Assembly (NCBI GenBank): GCA_013388895.1
Contig: JACAEK010000007.1
Span: forward strand, 1-32,933
Source of the DNA: Candidatus Bathyarchaeota archaeon
GTDB taxonomy: Archaea > Thermoproteota > Bathyarchaeia > Bathyarchaeales > Bathycorpusculaceae
Direction: 5' to 3'
Length of the DNA: 32,933 nt
Shown: piece after piece, positions 24,765 to 32,608 of the stretch
How positions within the stretch are numbered: the first letter of the stretch is position 1
Layout of the letters: each line of letters opens with the position of its first letter
Notes under the pieces: model-generated
Database searches by the model: none
What the model was told of the DNA's origin: nothing
What the model saw: the letters and a program-made list of their open reading frames with translations, nothing else
Translations under genes and position numbers: made by a program

Positions 24765-25519
24765 AAAAACCATTTCGAATAATTATTGAGAAATTAAGCG
24801 AGGAGCCTTACGCATCTGTAATATGTTATCCTAAAGCCACTATGAATGAATTAAGTAACCGCCTAAAAGAACTTCAAAAGCTAGACATCATAGCATTAGA
24901 GTTTAAAGGAGAAAAAGAAGTCTTCAACTTGCCAGTTCTAGGTAAGGGTTGCGTGGGCATTGTTTTAACAGCCTACAGAAACAGAGAAAAAGTGGCGTTA
25001 AAGATTCGCAGAGTAGATGCTGACCGCTCTGGAATGCAACAAGAGGCGAAGATGCTTAGAAAGGCAAATTCAGTCGATGTTGGACCTAAGTTCTTAGATG
25101 TAAGCAACAATTTTCTTTTGATGCAGTTTATTAACGGCATTCTGTTTCCGGAATGGCTAGAGAAACATGGAGGAAAGAGTCTTGTGAAGAAGGTTTTACA
25201 TGAAATCTTGGAGCAGTGTTGGCGTTTGGATAAGTCTGGCTTAGACCATGGAGAATTGAGCCACGCGCCAAAACACATAGTCATCGATGCGAACAACATG
25301 CCCATCATAGTTGATTTTGAAACAGCAAGCGTCAAACGAAAACCTTCAAACGTAACTTCAATCTGCCAATTCCTCTTCATCAGCGGTTCGGTTGCCAAAA
25401 GAATAGCTGAAACGCTTAACGTAAAAGACATGAATGCAATTATAGAGGTTTTAAGACGTTACAAAAATGATAGGACACGCGAAAATTTTGAAAGCATACT
25501 GAAGGTTTGCTACTTCTAA
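24761..25519 (+). CDS. Archaeal predicted Ser/Thr protein kinase (RIO/Bud32-like)
   Basis: A 252-residue kinase-like protein with an N-terminal winged-helix-like segment (1-50), a Gly-rich loop GKGCVGIV (61-68), Lys81 (VALKIRR), Glu95, a catalytic-loop-like HGELSHAPKHIVID (163-176) and the metal-binding DFE (185-187). It matches the archaeal 'predicted Ser/Thr kinase' group (COG2112 type) rather than eukaryotic-like kinases; the catalytic loop has HGE where HxD is canonical. It overlaps the radical SAM gene by 4 nt, so the kinase and the two radical SAM enzymes probably act in one process. Its stop overlaps that of the small minus-strand gene. Confidence 0.8.
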   Translation: MKKPFRIIIEKLSEEPYASVICYPKATMNELSNRLKELQKLDIIALEFKGEKEVFNLPVLGKGCVGIVLTAYRNREKVALKIRRVDADRSGMQQEAKMLRKANSVDVGPKFLDVSNNFLLMQFINGILFPEWLEKHGGKSLVKKVLHEILEQCWRLDKSGLDHGELSHAPKHIVIDANNMPIIVDFETASVKRKPSNVTSICQFLFISGSVAKRIAETLNVKDMNAIIEVLRRYKNDRTRENFESILKVCYF

Positions 25520-25704
25520 ACTATATAGCTAGTTGCTGAATGCGTATTTTGGCTATTTTTTCCCAGTTTTTCAATGCCTAACTCTTTCACAAGCTGAGAT
25601 AAATCAAGCCACGTTTCAACCTGAAGCTGCCTTGCAACTTTCTTCTTATTATAAAGCAATGGAATAGAATCTACGAAAAGCCAGCCGAAAGCCTCCTCAG
25701 CCAT
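25516..25704 (-). CDS. Small protein of unknown function (62 residues)
   Basis: Not recognised. The sequence MAEEAFGWLFVDSIPLLYNK then a Lys/Arg patch and WLDLSQLVKELGIEKLGKN looks like a compact helical protein rather than a chance ORF. Supports: an ATG preceded by a strong purine tract (GAGGGAGAAGGGAG), placement in an otherwise empty gap, and a 4-nt stop-stop overlap with the kinase gene, exactly as at the other four convergent gene ends here. It could still be a chance ORF. Confidence 0.45.
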   Translation of the reverse strand: MAEEAFGWLFVDSIPLLYNKKKVARQLQVETWLDLSQLVKELGIEKLGKNSQNTHSATSYIV

Positions 25705-25887
25705 TTTCTTTTCTCCCTTCTCCCTCTAAAATGAAAAACTCAATTTTTCCTAATAACTGTGTATGTAAAAATGCGATAGAAGAAAATTCTAGAAGAAAAA
25801 GCAATTCAAACAATGGTTTTACTGAGAAATGTGAAAAAGACTTAAAACATTGAATCTTGAAATTCCTTAACCGAATTGGTGAAATTG

Positions 25888-27321
25888 ATGGCTATAAAAA
25901 GGGAAGAAATGCAGGAAATTGTTCGAAAATATCAGGAACCCATAGGACTAAATCTGGGTTCACATTCAGCCTTAGACGCGTGGCAAGGCCAACGAAACTA
26001 TGGGTTAAGAAGCATAATCTTCACCACGCCAGGTAGAGCACGAATTTATCTCCAAAATCCTATGGTTGGAAAACCAGAAGAACCTGTGGAAGATTTGCCC
26101 CGTCTTGTGAGAAGAGACTTATGCGTCGTAAACGACCCTAAGGACATAAAGAAAACGGACGATTGGAGAAGCGCAATAATAATTCTTGACAAGTATTCTG
26201 ACATAGTCAAATATGCTGATGACCTTGTTAACTTGGAGTGCCTGCAGATTACTAACAGAGCCTTCGCAGTTTACGTAGGCGGAGACGAAAACTGCAGCGT
26301 AATTGAAAACAGCTACGCTGTTCCCATACTTGGCTCGAGAACACTGCTGAAAATAGAGAACAGAGGCGAAATCGAGAAAGACTACTACTGGTTTGCCGAG
26401 CAATCAGGCATTCCCACTCCAAAATCATACAAATACGAAGTTCATGAAGGCGGAATAACTTTCAAAGAACCAGTAGACGAGCCAATGATTCTGAAGGCAG
26501 AGCATGCTCACAGGGCTTTTGAAAGAGAATTTATTTTCGCCGCTGATTCGAGGGATTTGGAAGAGAAAGTCGCAAGGGAAGTTAGAGCTGGAAACTTGAG
26601 CAAAGAAGCCTTAGAAAATGGTCGCATCGAGCAGATTGTGCTTGGTCCACATGCCAATTTTAACTTTTTCTTCTCGCCATTGGACGCCAAAAGCGAATGG
26701 GGAGACACAGACGACTGGTTCGCCAAACTTTACAACGTAAGCTTGGAAGAGGCTAGAATCTGCTTGGCTAACCAGTTCCTCTCAATAGACGAGCGAAGAG
26801 AAACCATACTTGACGGCTTAAAGCGACTGCCATCAGACGTTCAGGAAAGGATAAAAAGAGTTCCCTCCTTCGAAGTGACAGCCCACGCTATTCTAAGTCT
26901 TAGAGAATCACTTTTGAAGGACTTACATCGTTACGCTGACCGCTTCTTACTTGCATGCAGAGAACATGCTTCTCCTGGAATAATTGGTGCGTGGTGTTTG
27001 CAGACGCTAATCACTTGGGACCGAGTCTCAAAATACGAGTTGAAGCCTACAACTAAACTTGATTTCACGATAGGCGCAGAAGCAAAGACGTCAACTGATT
27101 ACGGTTTGTATGATACACATAAGGAAAGTGACCCATACATGCACATTCCTGTGACGCAAGACGTTGCTTTGAGGCATGGTGGAGGAACAAACGTTCACAT
27201 GGGCTTAGGTTCCCAATATGCGAATGCGAAATACAAGAAGCCGATGAGCACTGGCGACCGCATAGCGCTAGAAATTAGAAGAGCATTAAAAACAGGACAA
27301 CTACACGAAATAGTTACTTAG
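25888..27321 (+). CDS. purP: PurP-family ATP-grasp formate-dependent ligase (FAICAR synthetase-like), extended
   Basis: A 477-residue ATP-grasp protein. PurP makes FAICAR from AICAR, formate and ATP in archaeal purine synthesis. Family features: LGSHSALDAWQGQRNYGLRS near the N-terminus, LGPHANFNFFFSPL and the SIDERRETILDGLKRLP segment in the middle, and the C-terminal MSTGDRIALEIRRALKTGQL. It is over 100 residues longer than typical PurP (about 360), the extra lying in the second half, so it may be a divergent paralogue. ATG 25888 follows GGTGA; the ORF opens at TTG 25876. It is convergent with purC, fitting a purine cluster. Confidence 0.8.
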   Translation: MAIKREEMQEIVRKYQEPIGLNLGSHSALDAWQGQRNYGLRSIIFTTPGRARIYLQNPMVGKPEEPVEDLPRLVRRDLCVVNDPKDIKKTDDWRSAIIILDKYSDIVKYADDLVNLECLQITNRAFAVYVGGDENCSVIENSYAVPILGSRTLLKIENRGEIEKDYYWFAEQSGIPTPKSYKYEVHEGGITFKEPVDEPMILKAEHAHRAFEREFIFAADSRDLEEKVAREVRAGNLSKEALENGRIEQIVLGPHANFNFFFSPLDAKSEWGDTDDWFAKLYNVSLEEARICLANQFLSIDERRETILDGLKRLPSDVQERIKRVPSFEVTAHAILSLRESLLKDLHRYADRFLLACREHASPGIIGAWCLQTLITWDRVSKYELKPTTKLDFTIGAEAKTSTDYGLYDTHKESDPYMHIPVTQDVALRHGGGTNVHMGLGSQYANAKYKKPMSTGDRIALEIRRALKTGQLHEIVT

Positions 27322-28367
27322 CTCACATATCCTCTATATTTTTTGATAACTTCCACGAATCTGGACACATCAAACAGTCGGTGCCTCGTCAACTCGTTTG
27401 CAGCTGCCATATACATTTCACTTATAATCATTCGGAGCTGTGGATCTAGTCGTGGAGGTTGCGACTTGCATATTCTTTTCCAATCTTTAATTCCTTGTTT
27501 TTCGGCGGTTTTCTTTGCATTTTCCACATCACTGTACCATTCCGTCTTGCGATAAAACTGCCTCGCTACTTCCTTGCTAACATGCAATCCTTTATACGTG
27601 AATCTGCATTCGTCCAATGTTCCAACAATATCCACAATCATAAGTTTCCTTTCACTGTCAAAAGCCAACTCGATTTTGCCGTCCTCATTCTCCAACTGGG
27701 CAACAGCAGCAATTTCACTAATGACATTATTCGCTCTTAAGAGAACCTCTCTCACCGCTGCAACCTTGCCATCTGTCAACCCAGCAATTCTTTTTGCTTC
27801 TTTCCATGTTAAGTACCTGTCTGATTCTTCAAGTTTTGTGCTAACATCAAAAATTGGCTTCGCAAGCTTCTCGCCTGGTTTTGGATTATGGTCTAATCCT
27901 AATTCCTGCAGTGTTATGGTGCCTTGTTCCAATCGCTTGAAGATTGAGGAGCCTTCTGGTAAGCCATTCCTATAGATTATTTCGAGCGGAATAAGATAAT
28001 TTCTGAGAGCTGTCGTGAAAAAACTGTAATCGTAAACAAGCTTGCCATTTTCCTTGTAGGCTTTAGGCTTGTAAACGTTGACTAGGTTGAACTCCATAAT
28101 GCTTGTTGGCTGCTTCAACTCGTCAAAAGCCACAACCTTATCATCAGTTGAGACTAAGCCTCTGTAATGGGTTTTTATGCCCTTTTCCTCAAGTCTTTCA
28201 AAACAGTAAGCACCCATCATGCACAAGGCAGCGCCTTTTCCGTCAATATTGTCTGGCATTTCGCCCCAGTCAAAAACAGAATAGCGATCTGAAAAATGAA
28301 ATCTTCCAACACCCATAGCATTTTCTGTCGGTTTTTTGACTATTTCTAAGTCCTTTACGCTGCCCAT
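27318..28367 (-). CDS. purC: Phosphoribosylaminoimidazole-succinocarboxamide synthase (SAICAR synthetase)
   Basis: A 349-residue enzyme of purine synthesis that joins CAIR to aspartate with ATP. The N-terminal SVKDLEIV and DRYSVFDWGEMPDNIDGKG give the nucleotide-binding pattern, followed by RNYLIPLEIIYRNGLPEGSS and, near the middle of the chain, LAKPIFDVSTKLEESDRYL, which carry substrate-binding residues. It is the longer archaeal form. It lies 8 nt after purE on the minus strand, so they form an operon. Its stop overlaps that of purP (TTAG, 27318-27321). Confidence 0.93.
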   Translation of the reverse strand: MGSVKDLEIVKKPTENAMGVGRFHFSDRYSVFDWGEMPDNIDGKGAALCMMGAYCFERLEEKGIKTHYRGLVSTDDKVVAFDELKQPTSIMEFNLVNVYKPKAYKENGKLVYDYSFFTTALRNYLIPLEIIYRNGLPEGSSIFKRLEQGTITLQELGLDHNPKPGEKLAKPIFDVSTKLEESDRYLTWKEAKRIAGLTDGKVAAVREVLLRANNVISEIAAVAQLENEDGKIELAFDSERKLMIVDIVGTLDECRFTYKGLHVSKEVARQFYRKTEWYSDVENAKKTAEKQGIKDWKRICKSQPPRLDPQLRMIISEMYMAAANELTRHRLFDVSRFVEVIKKYRGYVS

Positions 28368-28375
28368 GAGATTGC

Positions 28376-28855
28376 CTACTTCAGTTTCTTAACAGAATCT
28401 TCTGCCTTCTCAATTTCCAGCTTTTTCGCCTGCTGATATTCCCTTACCCGTTTTGCCAATTCTGAATTCTCTAAAGCTAAGATTTTTGCAGCAGCAATAG
28501 CAGCGCCTTCAGGTTCAATCGTTACAACCGAGCCAATTCCACTTGGAACCCTAAGCGAAGAGATTATATCTGCTCCGCTAAACTTTTCTGAGTAAGGCGG
28601 ACAAGCGATAACGGGCTTTGTCGTGTGTGCGTCTACAAAAGCGCTTAAAGCATTGGACCGTCCAGCAACTGTCATGTAGACAACTTTTTCTTTCTCGTAC
28701 TCTTTCAAAACATTTAAGACTCTTTCTGGCGTCTTGTGCGCAGACGCAACGTGAAACGTGTAGTCCAATCCAAACGTCTTCAAATGCTTAGCTATTTCAC
28801 GGCAAAATTCCAAATCTCGCTCTGAACCCATCAATACAACGACTTTTCCTTTCAT
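28376..28855 (-). CDS. purE: Class II PurE, AIR carboxylase
   Basis: A 159-residue carboxylase of purine synthesis. The text AGRSNALSAFVDAHTTKPVIACPP (64-87) and SSLRVPSGIG match class II PurE (animal PAICS and Treponema denticola type), which carboxylates AIR directly with CO2. Class I mutases instead read AGAAHLPG and need PurK. SAHKTP (39-43 region) is present. I chose ATG 28855, 6 nt after AGGTG; GTG 28864 is in frame. It forms an operon with purC. No purK is in the window, which agrees with class II. Confidence 0.93.
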   Translation of the reverse strand: MKGKVVVLMGSERDLEFCREIAKHLKTFGLDYTFHVASAHKTPERVLNVLKEYEKEKVVYMTVAGRSNALSAFVDAHTTKPVIACPPYSEKFSGADIISSLRVPSGIGSVVTIEPEGAAIAAAKILALENSELAKRVREYQQAKKLEIEKAEDSVKKLK

Positions 28856-28917
28856 TTTTTGCACCTAAGCTGGCTACACTGCTACAAGGTTGGATTAGCT
28901 AATTAAATTTTTAAGTT

Positions 28918-30504
28918 CTATGATGACTTTTTGGGGCGTTTTTTGCATGAAAAGAATGTTGCTATCAGCGTGCTTGCCATCAGGACTGTTATTATTTGGG
29001 TTGATGGAAATTCTGGTATGACAGTGTATGTGTAGAATAGTCCAAGGTTGTCGTTGACTGCCGTGTTGTCGGCATTATCGTGAGCAATTATTCTATACTC
29101 CACTTGGGTTTGATAAGGCATTGCTGTAATATTGCCAGTGTACGTGTCTCCGCCAACCAGAATCATGGTAACATTAGTCCACAAAGTGTCGCTACGATAA
29201 GAGAGAATAACCTCACGTACACCACTAGCTACGTCAGTCACATTTACGTCCACTTTAACCTCTTGATTGGGCAATGGTTCCAGAGGCGTGTGATATGGAA
29301 CGCCAATTTCTGGCGCAACAATATCCACAACATTTAGCTGATAGATTTTGCCGTCAAAGGCACAAATGTAAACCTCGCCCATTTCGTCCACGCCAAATGA
29401 AGGAATACTTAGACTGGTGTCAACAAGCTCAACGTTTACTGGTTCGCCAGTGCCATTGTACCAGAGTGCCCAGATTCTTCCACTTCCATAATCTCCGTAG
29501 ATGTAAGCTCCTTTCAGCTCATTTAATTTTAAGCCGCGGTAAACGAAGCCTCCAGTAACAGAGAATCCTAGGCTGTGATTATACTCCCAAATCGGCAGTT
29601 CAAGCCCAGTTTGGTTGCATCCAGATGGTGGAGAATAGCACAGGCTGCCTTCCATAATATTCCAGCCATAATTGTTTCCCTTTTCGATGATGTCAATTTC
29701 CTCTATTCTATTCTGGCCCACGTCGGCAGCCCACAACCATCCAGTTACTGGGTCGAAACTGAACCGCCACGGGTTACGCAAGCCATAAGCAAATATCTCC
29801 TCTCTATAGCCTTGAACATTGCCTACAAAGGGGTTGTCGTTTGGAATGCTATAGTTCAAGCCTCCCGACGAAGAATCTACATCAATCCGTAAGATAGACC
29901 CGAGTAAAGTGGAACGATTCTGAGCATTTCCCAATGGGTCTCCCGCTCCTCCTCCGTCGCCTAAGGCAATGTAAAGATAGTTGTCTGGTCCAAATGCTAT
30001 TTGTCCCCCGTTATGATTGGTAAATGGCTGCAGAACTTGTAGCAGAATAAATTCGCTGGTTACGTTCGCTTCGTTTGGGTTGTTTGCTGAAACAGTGAAT
30101 CGGGAAAAAACGCTCCTTAAGGGATTGTCTGAGGTGTAGTAAACGTAGAAGTAGCCATTGCTAGTGAAGTTTGGATGAAACGCTAAGCCAAGTAAGCCAA
30201 GTTCTCCGCTGTTAATGACTTTGTTGCTAATGTCTAGGAAAACGTTTGCAGTAGTTGTGTTTTTAGTGTTTTCGAAAACCCTGATAATTCCTTGCTGTTC
30301 AACCACAAACAGCCTATTGCTACCGTCTCTTGCATTGTAAATTCCGATTGGACTGCTGAAAGAAAGGTTTGGAAAAGCAACTCCAACTTCATATTGATAT
30401 GCTAGGTCTCCAGTGGAAATGTTAGCTTCATATTTCAAGATAAAGACAGCAAAAAAGATTAATGTAAATGTTAACGTAGCAATGGACGAAGATTTTAACT
30501 TCAT
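28918..30504 (-). CDS. Secreted quinoprotein-type glucose/sorbosone dehydrogenase with PEF-CTERM-like tail
   Basis: A 528-residue extracellular protein. After a signal-anchor (LTFTLIFFAVFIL) comes a six-bladed beta-propeller of the soluble aldose dehydrogenase family: ELGLLGLAFHPNF, NHNGGQIAFGPDNYLYIALGDGGGAGDP, and YGLRNPWRFSFDP. Family members oxidise aldoses with PQQ; the conserved His of NHNGGQ is present. An Ig-like domain (about 405-495) follows, then the C-terminus VIPEFPSTQIITVLMASTLIA with a basic end, a PEF-CTERM-like sorting signal shared with the protein at 3915-5324. It is divergent from a DapA/KDG-aldolase-family gene. Confidence 0.85.
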   Translation of the reverse strand: MKLKSSSIATLTFTLIFFAVFILKYEANISTGDLAYQYEVGVAFPNLSFSSPIGIYNARDGSNRLFVVEQQGIIRVFENTKNTTTANVFLDISNKVINSGELGLLGLAFHPNFTSNGYFYVYYTSDNPLRSVFSRFTVSANNPNEANVTSEFILLQVLQPFTNHNGGQIAFGPDNYLYIALGDGGGAGDPLGNAQNRSTLLGSILRIDVDSSSGGLNYSIPNDNPFVGNVQGYREEIFAYGLRNPWRFSFDPVTGWLWAADVGQNRIEEIDIIEKGNNYGWNIMEGSLCYSPPSGCNQTGLELPIWEYNHSLGFSVTGGFVYRGLKLNELKGAYIYGDYGSGRIWALWYNGTGEPVNVELVDTSLSIPSFGVDEMGEVYICAFDGKIYQLNVVDIVAPEIGVPYHTPLEPLPNQEVKVDVNVTDVASGVREVILSYRSDTLWTNVTMILVGGDTYTGNITAMPYQTQVEYRIIAHDNADNTAVNDNLGLFYTYTVIPEFPSTQIITVLMASTLIATFFSCKKRPKKSS

Positions 30505-30623
30505 CTAAACAACGCCTCGCCATTACCATTTTATGTATGCGTCTATGAATCATATAAACTAGACACTCTCTCCAGCAACCCAAGATGGCCTTGAATGAGA
30601 CATACTTGTGGAAATTCAGTTTC

Positions 30624-30631
30624 TTTAAATA
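30624..30631 (+). promoter_or_regulatory. TATA-like box for the DapA-family gene
   Basis: TTTAAATA about 35-42 nt before the ATG at 30666 places transcription start near 30655. That supports the internal ATG over the first ATG of the ORF at 30585. Confidence 0.4.
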
Positions 30632-30665
30632 CTTTTCAACAACTTACTGTTTTAGGCGAAAAAAG

Positions 30666-31577
30666 ATGCACAGAATCAATTTAGAAGGAATTTTTGTTCC
30701 TCATGTCACACCGTTTACGAGTGAAGGCAAACTTGATGTGGAAGCGCTTAGGACTTGTGTAGGATTCTGGATGAAAGGCGAGGTTTCCGGTTTGGTTTCT
30801 TGCGGAAGTAATGGTGAGGCTCCGTATCTTTCTCGGAAAGAAAGAAGAATAGTCATAAGAACTGTTGTCGAAGAAGGTAACGGCAAGATTCCTGTTATAG
30901 TTGGCACGGGTAGCGTAAGCACTAAACAAACAATCACATTCACAAGAGACGCAGAAAAATTGGAGGCAGACGCCGCACTTGTCATCACGCCTTTCTATTT
31001 CAAACTTTCCAATAAGGAAATCTACGAACACTACAAAACCGTGTTGGAAGCTGTGGACCTGCCCATTATTCTTTACAACGTTCCGAAGTTTACTGGAGTT
31101 TCCTTAGATGCGTCTGTGATTTCTCAACTTGCTTCAAAATATGAAAAAGTGGTTGGGCTGAAAGAGAGCAGCGGAAGTATCGGCGTAATAACAGAAATTA
31201 TACGATTGGTAGGCGACAAAATTTCAATACTAGCAGGAACTGCCGAAGTGATTCTTCCAACACTCATGTTAGGAGGCAAGGGCGCAGTAATTGCTGTGGC
31301 AAACGTTTATCCCAGGCTGTGTAGCCGTCTGTACCACTCTTTTAAAATGGGCAACTATGAAGAGGCGGTTAAGCTTCAGCAGCAGGTCTCGTTCATTAAT
31401 GAAGTGCTTGTAAAGAAGTACAATCAGCTTTCATCCATTAAAGATGCGTTGAGACTTAGGGGATTGCCAAGTGGTTATCCACGTAAACCAGCGTTGCCGC
31501 TGGAGGATGAAGAGGTGAAAACCATTAAAAATATGCTTGGGAATGTGCAAGAGTCTTTACGAAAGCCCAGCGCATAG
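30666..31577 (+). CDS. DapA-family aldolase (dihydrodipicolinate synthase or 2-keto-3-deoxy sugar-acid aldolase)
   Basis: A 303-residue class I (Schiff-base) aldolase. It has GSNGE (47-51, in place of the usual GTTGE), Tyr137 (IILYNVP) and Lys166 (VGLKESSG), the pyruvate-binding Lys. The family includes DHDPS (lysine synthesis) and archaeal KDG/KDPG aldolases of the Entner-Doudoroff path. The divergent sugar dehydrogenase makes the latter attractive, but the sequence alone does not decide. I chose ATG 30666 (after AGGCG, downstream of the TATA-like box); the ORF opens 27 codons earlier. Confidence 0.88.
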   Translation: MHRINLEGIFVPHVTPFTSEGKLDVEALRTCVGFWMKGEVSGLVSCGSNGEAPYLSRKERRIVIRTVVEEGNGKIPVIVGTGSVSTKQTITFTRDAEKLEADAALVITPFYFKLSNKEIYEHYKTVLEAVDLPIILYNVPKFTGVSLDASVISQLASKYEKVVGLKESSGSIGVITEIIRLVGDKISILAGTAEVILPTLMLGGKGAVIAVANVYPRLCSRLYHSFKMGNYEEAVKLQQQVSFINEVLVKKYNQLSSIKDALRLRGLPSGYPRKPALPLEDEEVKTIKNMLGNVQESLRKPSA

Positions 31578-31694
31578 ATTTGTTGACAGGTAACTAAAGA
31601 GTTTTGGTGATGAAAATTTTTAAGCAAGGAAATTGTCTTTCGATTTTGAAGGTAAAGCCTCTATGGTGTCTTCTTCCAAACGACGTCGAAAAAC

Positions 31695-31991
31695 TTGATA
31701 GACGAATTCTTGAGTCGTTCACTATTGGGCGAAAGAGAAGCGTTTTCTGATGAAGTTTTTGAAGGTGGTTATTCGATAAGTGTTGTGCAGACGTGTGAGG
31801 GAACAAAGGTTAAGGTCAAAGTTGGGAAAGACGTAGACGTAAATGCAATCCAAAGAAGGCTTCAACAGCAATATCCAAATGCGCAAATTGAAATAGAAGG
31901 CGGCAAAACAGAGCCTCTAATCAAGGAATTGTCCACGAAAACCATAAGAAAAGACGAAGAGAAAGAACAAGACAAAAACAAAGATGAATAA
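31695..31991 (+). CDS. Small acidic-tailed protein of unknown function, probably starting at ATG 31663 in another frame
   Basis: Not recognised. The in-frame ORF (98 residues) begins at TTG with no ribosome-binding site. A better start exists 32 nt upstream: ATG 31663 behind AAGGTAAAG gives MVSSSKRRRK and then hits TGA, but with one more A in the run at 31689-31693 it would join this ORF as MVSSSKRRRKNLIDEFLS. The body has a beta-rich centre (SISVVQTCEGTKVKVKVGKDV) and a highly charged C-terminus (KDEEKEQDKNKDE). A TATA-like ATTTTTAAG lies near 31616-31624. The function is unknown. Confidence 0.6.
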   Translation: MIDEFLSRSLLGEREAFSDEVFEGGYSISVVQTCEGTKVKVKVGKDVDVNAIQRRLQQQYPNAQIEIEGGKTEPLIKELSTKTIRKDEEKEQDKNKDE

Positions 31992-32020
31992 GACGTCAGC
32001 CACTTTTCAATTCGCATGCA

Positions 32021-32482
32021 ATGGGAATCTGGGCTCTCGCAGGAGCGCTGGGTTGGCACTTGTTAACTTCTTTAAATTCCAGATTGAGAAAACTTTATTT
32101 CAATGATAGGTTGTGTGCCATATCACTCTGGTGTTCACATGGACAAAAAAGCGTATATGCGCTCATTGTTGGAGTAATCTTGTATGTCTTACTGATTGTT
32201 TTGGCTTCAGTACAAGGGGACCTTACAATTCATCAGCTGATAATCGTTCTAGCCGCTCCTATCATAATGGGCGTCATATCTGCGAGAGTGAAAATGGGTT
32301 TAATTCTTGGGTTTGTTGTGTCACTCATTATGCTAATTGTGGAAGCATTTGTTATCCAGCCTGAAGTCTTTGCCAATCCAAATATAATTGCCGCAGTGGT
32401 GCTAATGAGCTTACCCTTCGTTTTGTTATCAGCAACATTAGGAGCTATTGGAGGCTTCGCTGGAAAGCGCCTCTTCAAATAG
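32021..32482 (+). CDS. Four-helix membrane protein of unknown function, probably starting at ATG 32139 in another frame
   Basis: From about residue 44 the protein has four clear membrane segments (YALIVGVILYVLLIVLA; LIIVLAAPIIMGVISA; LILGFVVSLIMLIVEAF; AAVVLMSLPFVLLSATLGAIGG) with Gly-rich turns. The part before that looks non-coding. An ATG at 32139, 5 nt after GGTG, reads MDKK and then leaves the frame at six A residues (32145-32150); one further A would give MDKKSVYALIVGVILY. The natural protein is thus probably about 114 residues. The start given here is only the first in-frame ATG. Confidence 0.55.
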   Translation: MGIWALAGALGWHLLTSLNSRLRKLYFNDRLCAISLWCSHGQKSVYALIVGVILYVLLIVLASVQGDLTIHQLIIVLAAPIIMGVISARVKMGLILGFVVSLIMLIVEAFVIQPEVFANPNIIAAVVLMSLPFVLLSATLGAIGGFAGKRLFK

Positions 32483-32608
32483 TCGAAAAGACGCTTCAGC
32501 GCGCCTTAAAATGGAGAAAAACTGAGAGACTTCTTTAGCAGGTTGGAAAAGATGCGAACTTTTCGAGAAAAGAAAATAAGGCGAACAAGAATACTCGTCT
32601 ATACTTGA
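32483..32608. other. Short intergenic region before tRNA-Pro
   Basis: No ORF of interest. AT-rich AAGAAAATAAG at about 32571-32580 lies some 30-38 nt before the tRNA and is a possible TATA-like box. Confidence 0.3.
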
